NCBI RefSeq assembly: GCF_026343125.1
Contig: NZ_JAPEMB010000001.1
Coordinates: forward strand, 1,922,001-1,986,000
Reading direction: 5' to 3'
Source: Streptomyces sp. NBC_00094
GTDB taxonomy: Bacteria; Actinomycetota; Actinomycetes; Streptomycetales; Streptomycetaceae
Length of the DNA: 64,000 bases
Shown: positions 8,413-17,850 of the stretch, piece by piece
Numbering within the stretch: the stretch's first letter is position 1
How the letters are laid out: each line of letters begins with the position of its first letter
The notes under the pieces: generated by a model
Told to the model about the DNA's origin: nothing
The model's database searches: none
Seen by the model: the letters and a program-made list of their open reading frames with translations, nothing else
Position numbers and translations under genes: made by a program

Positions 8413-10545
8413 TCAGGCGAGACCCGCCTCCTTCATCTGGCGCAACTCCTTCTTCAGCTCTCCCACTTCGTCCCGGAGCCGGGCGGCCACCTCGAACTGC
8501 AGCTCGGCGGCGGCGGCGCGCATCCGGTCGGTCATCTCCTCGATGATCGCGGCCAGTTCGGTGGCAGGCCGGTCGCCGAGCTCGACGGTGGAGCCGGCCT
8601 TTCCGCCCTTGCCCTTGGTGCCGTGCGCGGCGAGCGAGGGGACGGGCGCCTTGACGGCCTTTCCGTCCTTCGTCCGGCGGTAGCCGCTGCCGAGCAGCTC
8701 CTCGGTGTCGACCTCCTCGCGCGCGATGGTCGCGACGATGTCGTTGATCTTCTTGCGCAGCGGCTGCGGGTCGATGCCGTGGGCCGTGTTGTACGCGACC
8801 TGCTTCTCCCGACGCCGGTTGGTCTCGTCGATGGCCTGCTCCATCGCCGGGGTGATCCGGTCCGCGTACATGTGGACCTGGCCCGAGACGTTTCGGGCGG
8901 CGCGGCCGATGGTCTGGATCAGCGAGGTCCCGGAGCGCAGGAAGCCCTGCTTGTCGGCGTCGAGGATGGCGACGAGGGACACCTCGGGAAGGTCGAGGCC
9001 CTCCCGGAGGAGGTTGATGCCGACGAGGACGTCGTACTCGCCGGCGCGCAGTTCGCGCAGGAGCTCGATGCGGCGCAGGGTGTCGACGTCGCTGTGCAGG
9101 TAGCGCACCTGGATGCCGAGCTCCAGGAAGTAGTCGGTGAGGTCCTCGGCCATCTTCTTGGTGAGGGTGGTGACGAGGACCCGCTCGTCCTTCTCGGTGC
9201 GCAGCCGGATCTCGTGGACCAGGTCGTCGATCTGGCCCTCGGTCGGCTTGACGACGACCTCGGGGTCGACGAGCCCGGTGGGGCGGATGATCTGCTCGAC
9301 GAAGCCGTCGCCCCGGGAGAGTTCGTACGTCCCCGGGGTCGCGGAGAGGTAGACGGTCTGGCCGATCCGCTTCTGGAACTCCTCCCACTTCAGCGGGCGG
9401 TTGTCGAGGGCCGACGGGAGCCGGAAGCCGTGGTCGACCAGGGTCCGCTTGCGGGAGGCGTCGCCCTCGTACATGGCGCCGATCTGCGGCACGGTGACGT
9501 GCGACTCGTCGATGACGAGCAGGAAGTCCTCGGGGAAGTAGTCGATGAGGGTGTTGGGCGCGGAACCGGGCTCGCGGCCGTCGAAGTGCATCGAGTAGTT
9601 CTCGATGCCGGAGCAGGAACCGATCTGGCGCATCATCTCGAGGTCGTACGTGGTCCGCATGCGCAGGCGCTGGGACTCCAGGTGCTTGCCCTGCTTGTCG
9701 AGCTCGGCGAGCCTGCCCTCCAGCTCGCCCTCGATGTCGTTGACCGCCCGCTCCATGCGCTCCGGACCGGCGACGTAGTGGCTGGCGGGGAAGACGTACA
9801 GCTCGCGGTCCTCGGTGATGACCTCGCCGGTGAGCGGGTGGAGGGTGGAGAGGGCCTCGATCTCGTCGCCGAACATCTCGATGCGGACGGCCAGTTCCTC
9901 GTAGACCGGGAAGATCTCGATGGTGTCGCCGCGGACGCGGAACGTGCCGCGGGTGAACGCGAGGTCGTTGCGGGTGTACTGGATGTCGACGAAGCGGCGG
10001 AGCAGCTGGTCGCGGTCCATCTCCTCGCCGACCTTGAGCGGGACCATCCGGTCCACGTACTCCTGGGGCGTGCCGAGGCCGTAGATGCAGGAGACCGAGG
10101 CGACCACGATGACGTCCCTGCGGGTGAGCAGGGAGTTCGTCGCGGAGTGCCGGAGCCGCTCCACCTCCTCGTTGATCGAGGAGTCCTTCTCGATGTACGT
10201 GTCCGACTGCGGGACGTACGCCTCGGGCTGGTAGTAGTCGTAGTACGAGACGAAGTACTCGACCGCGTTGTTCGGCAGGAGTTCGCGGAACTCGTTCGCC
10301 AGTTGGGCGGCCAGTGTCTTGTTCGGCGCCATCACCAGGGTGGGGCGCTGGAGCTTCTCGATCATCCACGCGGTGGTGGCCGACTTGCCGGTGCCGGTGG
10401 CGCCGAGGAGGACGACGTCCTTCTCGCCGGCGCGGATGCGCCGCTCGAGCTCGGCGATCGCCGCGGGCTGGTCGCCGCTGGGCTGGTAGGAGCTGACGAC
10501 CTCGAAGGGCGCCACCGAACGTTCGATCTTGGAAACGGGCCGCAT
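8413..10545 (-). CDS. uvrB: UvrABC excinuclease subunit B
   Basis: A 710-aa full-length UvrB, the damage-verifying helicase of nucleotide excision repair. Walker A GATGTGKS lies near residue 48. The beta-hairpin region [12 protein letters not shown] follows near residue 100, then DESHVTVPQ (motif II), [14 protein letters not shown] and QTIGRAARN (motif VI). The C-terminal UVR helix pair ([24 protein letters not shown]) contacts UvrC. The ATG at 10545 is six bases past a TACGGT -10 and has no Shine-Dalgarno, so the message looks leaderless. The promoter has the DNA-damage motif CTGTCGGTG-N8-TACGGT. Followed by a terminator. Confidence 0.98.
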   Translation of the reverse strand: MRPVSKIERSVAPFEVVSSYQPSGDQPAAIAELERRIRAGEKDVVLLGATGTGKSATTAWMIEKLQRPTLVMAPNKTLAAQLANEFRELLPNNAVEYFVSYYDYYQPEAYVPQSDTYIEKDSSINEEVERLRHSATNSLLTRRDVIVVASVSCIYGLGTPQEYVDRMVPLKVGEEMDRDQLLRRFVDIQYTRNDLAFTRGTFRVRGDTIEIFPVYEELAVRIEMFGDEIEALSTLHPLTGEVITEDRELYVFPASHYVAGPERMERAVNDIEGELEGRLAELDKQGKHLESQRLRMRTTYDLEMMRQIGSCSGIENYSMHFDGREPGSAPNTLIDYFPEDFLLVIDESHVTVPQIGAMYEGDASRKRTLVDHGFRLPSALDNRPLKWEEFQKRIGQTVYLSATPGTYELSRGDGFVEQIIRPTGLVDPEVVVKPTEGQIDDLVHEIRLRTEKDERVLVTTLTKKMAEDLTDYFLELGIQVRYLHSDVDTLRRIELLRELRAGEYDVLVGINLLREGLDLPEVSLVAILDADKQGFLRSGTSLIQTIGRAARNVSGQVHMYADRITPAMEQAIDETNRRREKQVAYNTAHGIDPQPLRKKINDIVATIAREEVDTEELLGSGYRRTKDGKAVKAPVPSLAAHGTKGKGGKAGSTVELGDRPATELAAIIEEMTDRMRAAAAELQFEVAARLRDEVGELKKELRQMKEAGLA

Positions 10546-10551
10546 GTCACC

Positions 10552-10574
10552 ACCGTACGACCCGGCACCGACAG
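10552..10574 (-). promoter_or_regulatory. PafBC/RecA-NDp promoter of uvrB
   Basis: On the minus strand CTGTCGGTG (10574-10566), eight bases, then TACGGT (10557-10552), six bases before the ATG. It matches the published actinobacterial LexA-independent damage promoter TTGTCRGTG-N8-TANNNT at eight of nine upstream positions with exact spacing. Confidence 0.72.
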
Positions 10575-10617
10575 TCGTGCGGCGATCGGCCCGGCGCCCG
10601 GTCCCTAGGGTGCCCCG

Positions 10618-11517
10618 TCACCAGTCCTGGGAGCGGTGGCCGCCTCTCGGGACGCTCCTGCGGGCGCTGCGGCCGGCGGACCGGCCCGTCCAGTTGGCGG
10701 GCTCGCCGTAGGACGGTACGTGGCGCGGGGCGGGCACGCCGGGGCGGTGCACGTTCCGGGCGGCGGGCCGCTGCCAGTCCGGGTCGCCCATCACGAGCAG
10801 CGGGTCGAACATGACGACGACGGCGGCGAGGATGAGGAAGACCGCCGGGCCGATCAGCATCGGCAGGAGGAGCGAGGTCGCGGTGTCGCCGGTGCCGGCG
10901 GGGACGTAGACGTTCTGGAGGTGGACGCTGACGGCGGCCATGGCGGTGTAGTGCATGCCGCTGACGGCCCCGCCCATCACCAGGCTGGCGCCGAGGCTGG
11001 CGAGGAACCCGTGGACGGAGACGGCCGCCCAGAGTGCCGCGGTGGCGGCGACGACGGCGATGACCACGGAGAGCGCGACGGTGAGCGTGTCGTACTCGAT
11101 GCGGCCGTGGAGGCGCATCCCGGCCATGCCGAGGTAGTGCATCGTGGCGACGCCGAGGCCGGTGATCGTGCCGCCGGTGACGAGGGTGAGGGCGGTCGCC
11201 CCGCGGTACCCGACGATGAAGATCCCGATGCCGACCATGAGGACGGCGACGCCCAGGCTCGCGAAGGTGATGGGGCGGTCGTAGTTGATGGGCGCGTGCT
11301 GGACCGAGAAGCCCATCATGGCGATGAAGTGCATCGTCCAGATGCCGGTGCCGATGGAGGTGGCGCCGAGGGCGAGCCACCCGGCCTTGAAGGTGTCACG
11401 GTGGCGGAGCGACCTGGTGGTGCACCTCAGGCCGAGGGCGCCGCCGAGGCAGGCCATGATGAAAGCGGCCACCGGAGTGACGAGCCCGTAACTGAATCCG
11501 TCGACCGTGCCCTGCAT
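10618..11517 (-). CDS. MHYT-domain integral membrane sensor protein
   Basis: A 299-aa membrane protein with about seven helices. It contains three MHYT-type motifs, MHFIAMMGF near residue 62, MHYLGMAGM near 130 and MHYTAMAAV near 190. MHYT domains are thought to bind copper and sense small diatomic gases. No GGDEF, EAL or histidine-kinase output domain is attached; the C-terminal 60 residues are a hydrophilic Arg/Pro-rich tail. The ATG at 11517 has GGAGGA about nine bases upstream. It sits between uvrB and ogt, transcribed like uvrB. Function in Streptomyces is unknown; a signalling partner would have to be a separate protein. Confidence 0.88.
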   Translation of the reverse strand: MQGTVDGFSYGLVTPVAAFIMACLGGALGLRCTTRSLRHRDTFKAGWLALGATSIGTGIWTMHFIAMMGFSVQHAPINYDRPITFASLGVAVLMVGIGIFIVGYRGATALTLVTGGTITGLGVATMHYLGMAGMRLHGRIEYDTLTVALSVVIAVVAATAALWAAVSVHGFLASLGASLVMGGAVSGMHYTAMAAVSVHLQNVYVPAGTGDTATSLLLPMLIGPAVFLILAAVVVMFDPLLVMGDPDWQRPAARNVHRPGVPAPRHVPSYGEPANWTGRSAGRSARRSVPRGGHRSQDW

Positions 11518-11728
11518 GAGCGTGTGTCCTCCACCCCTGGTGCCACGTCGTCCGAAAACAGTCGGTACCGCTGGGTAGTACTACCGGGGCGAGATTATGG
11601 CGCGCCGAGGGCTTCGCGACCACGTGACCGGGGAATTTCCGCTCGTGAGACCTGAGCGAGACCGGTCCGTGATCTTGACGGCGGCTCGCTGCCCGCTTCC
11701 TGACCGGATGTCGACTGTTCCGACCGGA

Positions 11729-11751
11729 CTGTCAGTGGCGGGTCGTACCGT
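11729..11751 (+). promoter_or_regulatory. PafBC/RecA-NDp promoter of ogt
   Basis: CTGTCAGTG (11729-11737), eight bases, TACCGT (11746-11751), then seven bases to the ATG at 11759. Eight of nine consensus positions match with exact spacing, as for uvrB. Confidence 0.72.
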
Positions 11752-11758
11752 GGGCGGC

Positions 11759-12325
11759 ATGGACATCGAAGCGGAGCCGACGGGCGGGGAGCCGGTCGTC
11801 GCGGTGGAGTGGACGGTCGTGGAGAGCGACATCGGGCCGCTGTTCCTCGCCGCGACCGGGCGGGGGCTCGTGCGGGTCGAGTTCCACGCCGACGCGGCGC
11901 GGCGGGAGCGGATGCTCGACCGCTTGGGCGGGCAGTTCGGCACGGTGCCGGTGGAGTGCGCCTCGGGGCTGCTCGCGGAGGCGATACGCCGGCTCGACGA
12001 CTACTTCGCGGGTGACCCGCGCGCGTTCGACCTGCCGCTGGACTGGAGCCTGACGACCGGCTTCAACCGGCAGGTGCTGCGCGAGCTGGCGACGGGGGTC
12101 CCGTACGGGACGGTCGTCGGGTACGGGGAACTGGCGCGGCGCGTGGGGCAGCCGGGCGCGGCCCAGGCCGTCGGCGCGGCGATGGGTGCCAATCCGCTGC
12201 CGGTGGTGGTGCCGTGCCACCGTGTGGTCGAGAGCGACGGCGGGCTCGGCGGCTTCGGGGGCGGTCTGGAGACGAAGCGGCAGCTTCTCGCCCTGGAGGG
12301 CGTGCTGCCCGCGCCGCTGTTCTGA
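11759..12325 (+). CDS. ogt: Methylated-DNA--protein-cysteine S-methyltransferase
   Basis: A 188-aa O6-alkylguanine-DNA alkyltransferase. The suicidal cysteine is in the PCHRV motif. Upstream lie the helix-turn-helix region VPYGTVVGYGELARRVGQPGAAQAVG and NPLPVVVPCHRV, and GGFGGGLETKRQLLALEG closes the active site. It removes alkyl groups from O6-guanine and O4-thymine. Homology begins at EWTVVESDIGPL, so the ATG at 11759 is preferred over upstream candidates in the same frame. The start lies seven bases past a TACCGT -10 without a Shine-Dalgarno, so the transcript is probably leaderless. The promoter carries the damage-response motif. Confidence 0.95.
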   Translation: MDIEAEPTGGEPVVAVEWTVVESDIGPLFLAATGRGLVRVEFHADAARRERMLDRLGGQFGTVPVECASGLLAEAIRRLDDYFAGDPRAFDLPLDWSLTTGFNRQVLRELATGVPYGTVVGYGELARRVGQPGAAQAVGAAMGANPLPVVVPCHRVVESDGGLGGFGGGLETKRQLLALEGVLPAPLF

Positions 12326-12425
12326 TCGGGGGCGGACGGCCGGGGCCGAGGTGGCCACGACAAGCGGCCGACGGCGGGCGAGGGGGCCGTTCCCATGAGG
12401 TGGGACGGCTGGCACACTCACGTAA

Positions 12426-13718
12426 GTGACCAGCACCTCCGGCGCCCCTGACGCCATCCTGCCCGACGAGATACCCCCTCCTGTGAGCGACGCCGAACTG
12501 CCGGCGCTCCGCCGACGGATTCAGGGCGTCCTGATCGCCACCCAGATCCTCGGGGGCCTCGGCATCGCCATCGGGGTCGCGCTCGCGGCCGTCCTGGCCA
12601 AGGACGTCAGCGGTACGGAGGCGTTGTCCGGACTGGCCTCCACGGCCACGGTGGCCGGTCCCGCGCTGCTCGCCATGCCGCTGGCCTCCCTGATGGCCAC
12701 GCGCGGGCGACGGGCGGGGCTCGTCCTCGCGTACCTGCTGGGGGCGCTGGGTGCCGTCGTGGTGGTGGTCGGCGCGGTCGTCGACAGCTTCCCGCTGCTC
12801 CTCGTCGGACTCGTCGGCTTCGGCGCCGGGTCCTCCGCCAACCTCGCGGCCCGCTTCGCCGCCGCCGACCTGGCCGAGCCGGACCACAGGGCCCGGGCCA
12901 TCTCGACCGTCGTGTGGGCGACCACGATCGGCGCGGTCCTCGGACCGAACATCGCCGCACCGGCCGGGAAGAGCGTGTCCGGCCTGGGGATACCCGCGAC
13001 GGCGGGTCCCTTCGTCTGGGCGGCCGGCGTCTTCGTCGTCTCGGCGGTCGTGGTGGCCCTCCTGCTGCGCCCCGACCCCCTCCTCACCGCCCGCGCGCTG
13101 ACGGACCCCGGGGCGGGCGAGAAGCCGGAGAGCCGTTCCCTGCGCGCCGGGATGCGGGCGGTACGGGAGTCCTCGCAGGCCCAGCTGGCCCTCGTCACCG
13201 TCGCCGCCTCGCACACCGCCATGGTCTCGATCATGTCGATGACCCCGGTGGCGCTGAGCCACCACGGCGCGGGCATCCAGCTGATCGGGCTCGTGATCAG
13301 CGGACACATCGCGGGCATGTACGCCTTCTCGCCCGTCATGGGCTGGCTCTCCGACCGGCTCGGCCGGCTGTCGGTGATCGGGCTCGCCGTCGGACTCCTC
13401 GCCGTGGCGGCGCTCATCGCGGGCACGGCGGGAGCGAGTCACACCCAGACCGCCGTGGGGCTCTTCGTCCTCGGCCTCGGCTGGTCGGCGGGGCTGGTGT
13501 CCGGCTCGGCCCTGCTCACGGACTCGGTGCCGCAGGCCGCGCGGGCAGCGGTCCAGGGCCTCTCCGACTTCGTCATGAACACCGCCGCCGGGCTCGGCGG
13601 GCTCGCGGCGGGCCTCATCGTCTCGCAGGCGGGTTACGGACCGCTGAACGCGATCGCCGCGTGCCTGCTGCTGCCGATGGCGGCGCTCGCGGTGCGGGGC
13701 GCTCTCCGGAAGGCCTGA
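12426..13718 (+). CDS. MFS transporter (drug-efflux-like)
   Basis: A 430-aa, 12-helix major facilitator. It has the second-half loop motif MGWLSDRLGRLS and a first-half MATRGRRAGL loop. Helices 4-5 are rich in glycine and alanine (VGLVGFGAGSSANLAARFAAADLAEP), as in uncharacterised actinobacterial exporters. The N-terminal 35 residues are cytoplasmic. The GTG at 12426 is the first in-frame start; no clear Shine-Dalgarno precedes it. It lies 100 bases after ogt on the same strand and may be co-transcribed. Substrate is unknown. Confidence 0.85.
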   Translation: MTSTSGAPDAILPDEIPPPVSDAELPALRRRIQGVLIATQILGGLGIAIGVALAAVLAKDVSGTEALSGLASTATVAGPALLAMPLASLMATRGRRAGLVLAYLLGALGAVVVVVGAVVDSFPLLLVGLVGFGAGSSANLAARFAAADLAEPDHRARAISTVVWATTIGAVLGPNIAAPAGKSVSGLGIPATAGPFVWAAGVFVVSAVVVALLLRPDPLLTARALTDPGAGEKPESRSLRAGMRAVRESSQAQLALVTVAASHTAMVSIMSMTPVALSHHGAGIQLIGLVISGHIAGMYAFSPVMGWLSDRLGRLSVIGLAVGLLAVAALIAGTAGASHTQTAVGLFVLGLGWSAGLVSGSALLTDSVPQAARAAVQGLSDFVMNTAAGLGGLAAGLIVSQAGYGPLNAIAACLLLPMAALAVRGALRKA

Positions 13719-13836
13719 CGCCGGGCCGGGAGCCGGGCCGGGAGTCAGGTCGGGGCGCCGGACCGCGTGCCGGGTCGGGGCGCCGGGCCGCGAGGCTGGC
13801 CCGGGAGATCCGGCTGTGCCCCGGCGCGGGGACCGG

Positions 13837-14838
13837 TCAGCGCGGCACCGAGGGTGACGTGGCCCCGCGCGCCAGCTCGCGTGGGGCTCCCGTGCCGTCG
13901 GCGGGCACGGACCAGACCGCTCCCCCGTATCCGTACGCAAGGGTCCCCCGGTCCGTCCACAGCGCCTGGTCGTCGATGCCGCGCCGCTCGGCCACGGGGT
14001 GCTCGCGGCCGGAGCGCAGGTCGTACACGTACAGCCGCCACGGCTCGCGCGGGCCCTCGGACACCCGCTTCTTGAAGGCGATCCGGGTGCCGTCCGGGGA
14101 GAGCGACGGGCATTCGACGTTCTCCCGCAGGGCCCTGGCCGACCAGTTCCTCATGTCGCCCTCGACGAGCCGGGTGCGCCCGCCCGTCGAGACGGTGGCG
14201 TAGAAGCGGTTGTCGTCGGCGGCGAAGGAGACGCCCCAATAGTTGACGTCGGGGGCGTGGTACCGGCGGCCGTCGAGGGTGAGCGGGATCTGCTCGATGT
14301 TCTTCACGAGATAGCCGGTGCGCAGGTCGAGGACGGACGTGCGGGTGGAGAACGACGAGCGCGCGTAGGAGTCGCCGGTGGCGAACATCGTCCACGAGAG
14401 CATCTGTCCCGAGGCGGACACCCGGGCCCTGCTGGGGATACCGGGCAGCGCGATGCGGCGCACTTCGCGCATCCGGCTGTCGAGCACGAGGGCGTACGAG
14501 CGGGCCGGAACGCCCGGTCGGCGCCGGAGGCAGAGGGCGGTGGGCCCGGCCGCGTGGAACCGGTCGCAGACGGGCCCGCCCGCCACGCGCCCGCCGGGTG
14601 CGGACGGGTCGACGCGGGCCACGCGCCCGGTCGCGGTGTCCCGGACGTGGAGCGCGCCGGGCCGGCCCGCGTCGAGGGTGAACCCGGCCGCCGGGGCCCC
14701 GGCGGCCGCCGTCTGCCGCCCGGAGGCCGCCCGCAGGGTGTAGGCGGTGGCGCCGCCTCCCAGCAGCAGGAGGGCGAGAACGAGGATCCACGCGCGCGCG
14801 TGGCGGGACAGGGGGACACCGGGCAGGGCAGCACGCAT
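13837..14838 (-). CDS. Membrane-anchored or secreted TolB-like beta-propeller protein
   Basis: A 333-aa protein with one N-terminal hydrophobic segment (ARAWILVLALLLLGGGATAY). Several TolB/WD40-like blades follow, e.g. SLSPDGTRIAFKKR, RLYVYDLRSGREHPV and VWSVPADGTGAPREL. Such propellers act as extracytoplasmic scaffolds; no catalytic motif is visible. ATG at 14838 with GAGAGGA six bases upstream, three bases past the stop of the MFS gene, so it is translated as the last gene of a phosphoesterase-MFS-propeller operon. Conserved in Streptomyces but not functionally known to me. Confidence 0.78.
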   Translation of the reverse strand: MRAALPGVPLSRHARAWILVLALLLLGGGATAYTLRAASGRQTAAAGAPAAGFTLDAGRPGALHVRDTATGRVARVDPSAPGGRVAGGPVCDRFHAAGPTALCLRRRPGVPARSYALVLDSRMREVRRIALPGIPSRARVSASGQMLSWTMFATGDSYARSSFSTRTSVLDLRTGYLVKNIEQIPLTLDGRRYHAPDVNYWGVSFAADDNRFYATVSTGGRTRLVEGDMRNWSARALRENVECPSLSPDGTRIAFKKRVSEGPREPWRLYVYDLRSGREHPVAERRGIDDQALWTDRGTLAYGYGGAVWSVPADGTGAPRELARGATSPSVPR

Positions 14839-14841
14839 GGG

Positions 14842-16245
14842 TCAGTCCTCTCGGAGGGTCGCCGGCAGGAGTCGAGTCGCGCAGAGCAGGGCCGCCGCGA
14901 GAGCCAGGAGCGCCGCCAGGAGGGCCGTGCGCGGCCCGCTCGCCGTCCAGACGGCTCCGAACGCGACGGCGGCGCCGAGCCGGGCGAGCGCCTGCGCGGT
15001 CTGGACGAGCGCGAGCCCGCCGGCCTGGCGCCCCTCGACGAGGAAGGGGCCCGTCAGCGCCATCAGGACGCCGTCGGTGGCCGCGTAGAAGCCGCCGAGC
15101 AGCACCAGGACGCCCCCGAGCAGCAGCGCCTCGGGCAGGGGGACCAGGAGCAGCCCGTAGGCGAGGAGCAGCGCCCCGTGCCCGTACAGGAGCGGCCCGC
15201 GCCGCCCTACGCGGTCGGCGAGGCGGCCGGCCGGGACGGCGAGCAGCAGGTAGACGGCCGCGGCGCCGAGCGGCAGGAACGGGAACCAGGTGGCGTCGAG
15301 TGCGAGCCGCTGCTGGAGCAGCAGGTACAGGAAGGCGTCGCCGACGGTGGCGGCGCCGAGGAGGGCGGCGCACAGCAGGATCCGCCGGTACGCGGGCGAG
15401 CGCAGCGCGGCGAAGAGCCCGCCACGCGCGCGTGGGACCACCTCGACGGCCGCACGCGCGCGTGGCCCCGCTTCGGCGGTCGGCCGAGCGGTCGGCCGAG
15501 CGGTCGGCCGAGCGGTCCCCCGCGCCGTCGACCGAGCGGTCGACCGGGCCATCCCCCGGGCCGTCGGCCGAGCGTCCGGCCGGGCCGTCGGCGCCTCCGG
15601 CTGCCCGCGTGCCGCCGCGCCGCGCCGCCCTGGGACGAGCAGCACCCACAGCAGGACGCCGAACACCCCGACGCAGAAGCTGACCGCGAAGACCGCCTCG
15701 TACGCCTCGGCCGTCGCCCACAGCAGGGCGAAGGCGGCCAGCGGGCCGAGGAGGGCGCCGGTGGTGTCCATGGCCCTGTGGGTGCCGAACGCGCGGCCCA
15801 GCTCGTCGGGCCGGCTGTGCAGGGTGATGAGCGCGTCACGCGGGGCCGTGCGGACGCCCTTGCCGAGCCGGTCGGCGGCGAGCGCGGCGGCGATCCCGCC
15901 GGCCGAGCCGCCCGCGAGGAGGAGGCCGAGCCGCGAGCAGGCCGAGAGGGCGTAGCCGAGCCCGGCGACCTGCTTGTGGCGGCCTCCACGGTCGGCGGTG
16001 GCTCCGCCGAGGATCCGTACGAGCGCGGCGGCACCGGTGGAGAGCCCGTCGAGGATCCCGAACTGGAGTGGGGAGAGACCGAGTCCGACGACGAGGTAGA
16101 GCGGCAGCACGGCCGTCACCATCTCCGAGGAGACGTCGGTGACGAGGCTGACCGCGCCGAGCGCGAGGACGGTGCCGGGGACGCGCCGCCGGACCCCCGA
16201 GGGGGCGGGCGGCGCGCCGCGGCGACCGGTGGTCGCGAGGTACAT
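14842..16245 (-). CDS. MFS transporter with a repeat-expanded central loop
   Basis: A 467-aa major facilitator. The start region VTDVSSEMVTAVLPLYLV and the loop DRLGKGVRTAPRDALI are typical of a widespread MFS subfamily near phosphatases. The central cytoplasmic loop (about residues 215-275) is low-complexity, made of repeated TARPTARP-like units encoded by a 12-bp tandem repeat. The ATG at 16245 overlaps the stop of the metallophosphoesterase gene by one base (TGATG), so the two are translationally coupled. Possibly exports or imports a product of that enzyme; this is inference from position. Confidence 0.88.
   Translation of the reverse strand: MYLATTGRRGAPPAPSGVRRRVPGTVLALGAVSLVTDVSSEMVTAVLPLYLVVGLGLSPLQFGILDGLSTGAAALVRILGGATADRGGRHKQVAGLGYALSACSRLGLLLAGGSAGGIAAALAADRLGKGVRTAPRDALITLHSRPDELGRAFGTHRAMDTTGALLGPLAAFALLWATAEAYEAVFAVSFCVGVFGVLLWVLLVPGRRGAAARGQPEAPTARPDARPTARGMARSTARSTARGTARPTARPTARPTAEAGPRARAAVEVVPRARGGLFAALRSPAYRRILLCAALLGAATVGDAFLYLLLQQRLALDATWFPFLPLGAAAVYLLLAVPAGRLADRVGRRGPLLYGHGALLLAYGLLLVPLPEALLLGGVLVLLGGFYAATDGVLMALTGPFLVEGRQAGGLALVQTAQALARLGAAVAFGAVWTASGPRTALLAALLALAAALLCATRLLPATLRED
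15470..15575. repeat. 12-bp tandem repeat inside the MFS gene
   Basis: Units of GCGGTCGGCCGA, with variants GCGGTCGACCGA and GCCGTCGGCCGA, are repeated about eight times. All are in frame and encode the Thr-Ala-Arg-Pro/Ser loop of the MFS protein. Confidence 0.7.
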
Positions 16246-17633
16246 CAGTGGCAGGTGTAGGTCGGGCCGGAGTCCTTGACCTGGTCGTCGGTGCCGACGT
16301 ACTGCCAGGTGTAGGTGGTGTCGGTGAGGTCCAGCTTCAGGACGCCGTACGGGCCGCTGATCCGCTTCTGGCTGTTGGGCTGGACCGTCTCGATCGCGTA
16401 GGGCTCGGCGCCTCCCATGCCTCCGACGATCTCGACGATGCCGTCGGCCGTGGCGCGCCCGTCCGGGTCCTGCGGGGCGAACCGCTCGTAGTGGTGGTCG
16501 TGTCCGTTGAGCACGAGGTCGGCCTTGGCCCCGTAAAGGATCTTCCAGACGGGCCGGGAGACCGGGTCGTTGCCGTGGCCGCCGGAGGAGTACAGGGGAT
16601 GGTGGAAGTAGGCGGCGAGACAGCCCTTGGTGTTGCGGGCGAGGTCGTCCTTGAGCCACTGGATCTGGGCCGGGTCGTCGAAGGAGTTGGAGTCGAGGGC
16701 GACGAAGTGCCAGTTGCCCTGGTCGTAGCTGTAGTAGGGCTTGCCCTGCGGGTAGGCGATCGCGCCGAAGTACGCCTTGTAGCCGGCGAGGGAGCCGGCC
16801 GGGTCGTAGGTCTCGTGGTTGCCGGGCACGGGCCGGGTCTTCGCCTTGAAGGCGCCCCACGTCTTGTCGTAGTAGGCGCGGAAGTCGGAGAGCAGGGCGT
16901 CGTCGTACTGGTTGTCGCCCATCGTCAGGTAGAACGACGGGGCGATCCGCTGCGCCAGGGCGGCCGTCTTGGGGTGGGCGCAGGAGCTGCTGGAGGCGGT
17001 GCACTGCGCGGCGATGTCGCCGGCGGCGACGACCGTGAAGGCGCCGGCGGGCGGGGGCGTGGTGTCGGTGGTGCCGTAGACCTCCACCGTGTAGAGGGAG
17101 TAGCCGTACGAGGTGCCGCGCGCGGTCCCGTAGACGCGCAGGTAGCGGCCCTGGCCGGTGAGGCCGGTCCAGTCGTCCGTGGCGCCGTTCCCGGCCGTCT
17201 CGGTGGCGAGGCGGGTCCAGGTGGTGCCGTCGGCGGAGATCTCGACGCGGTAGGCCTTGGCGTACGCGGCCTCCCAGACGAGCTTGACGCGGGAGACGGT
17301 GGCCGAGGGGCCGAGATCGACCCGGATCCACTGCGGGTCGACGCCTTCGGCGCTGGCCCAGCGGGTGGTGGGGACGCCGTCGAAGGCCTTCTCCGGGCCG
17401 AACGTGCCGTCCTCGACGGAGGAGGAAGTGGCCGGACGGCCCTGGGAGATCAGCGGATCGGCGGCGGCTCCGGCCCGGCCCGGCTGGGCGAGGAGGAGTC
17501 CGCAGACGAGCAGCAGGACGGCGGAGAGGAGGACGGTGAGACGGGTGGTGGTGAGGGGGCTGCGCGGTGGTGCGAGGGCGTACGACGATGGTCCGGGGGC
17601 GTGCGGCGGTGGTGTGGAGGTGTACGGGCGCAT
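16245..17633 (-). CDS. Secreted metallophosphoesterase with F5/8-type C (discoidin) domain
   Basis: A 462-aa exported protein. The N-terminal region has a long Pro/Ser-rich n-region, then a hydrophobic stretch LTVLLSAVLLLVCGLLLAQP and an AGA cleavage site. Residues about 70-190 form a discoidin carbohydrate-binding domain (AFDGVPTTRWASAEG, QWIRVDLG, VSRVKLVWE). The C-terminal domain is a calcineurin-like phosphoesterase with AAGDIA, MGDNQYDD, PGNHE, FHHPLY and LNGHDHHYER. It probably cleaves a phosphoester outside the cell after docking on glycan. The ATG at 17633 is chosen for GGGAG seven bases upstream; a start at 17675 is possible. First gene of the operon with the MFS and propeller genes. 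Confidence 0.9.
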   Translation of the reverse strand: MRPYTSTPPPHAPGPSSYALAPPRSPLTTTRLTVLLSAVLLLVCGLLLAQPGRAGAAADPLISQGRPATSSSVEDGTFGPEKAFDGVPTTRWASAEGVDPQWIRVDLGPSATVSRVKLVWEAAYAKAYRVEISADGTTWTRLATETAGNGATDDWTGLTGQGRYLRVYGTARGTSYGYSLYTVEVYGTTDTTPPPAGAFTVVAAGDIAAQCTASSSSCAHPKTAALAQRIAPSFYLTMGDNQYDDALLSDFRAYYDKTWGAFKAKTRPVPGNHETYDPAGSLAGYKAYFGAIAYPQGKPYYSYDQGNWHFVALDSNSFDDPAQIQWLKDDLARNTKGCLAAYFHHPLYSSGGHGNDPVSRPVWKILYGAKADLVLNGHDHHYERFAPQDPDGRATADGIVEIVGGMGGAEPYAIETVQPNSQKRISGPYGVLKLDLTDTTYTWQYVGTDDQVKDSGPTYTCH

Positions 17634-17850
17634 ACCTGGGCTCCCTGCCCTGAGCGGTCGGCGAGAGCTGGACACCGGTGCGGAGCACGAGGACCCGGCC
17701 GCTGGTCACGGTCCGGTCACCCGCGCCGCGCGGCGATTCGGGCGCCACGCGGCGGGGTGGTGCTCGGCGGCCGGGTCAGAGCTCTCGCTGAGCGCGTCAC
17801 GCCCTGGGAACAGGCGCCGCGCCGAGCCGCTGCCCGGGATGCTAGCCGAC

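Noticed and set aside
10515..10530. CGAACGTTCG palindrome as a LexA box in uvrB
   Set aside because: It lies inside codons 8-11 and lacks the four-base spacer of the actinobacterial SOS box.
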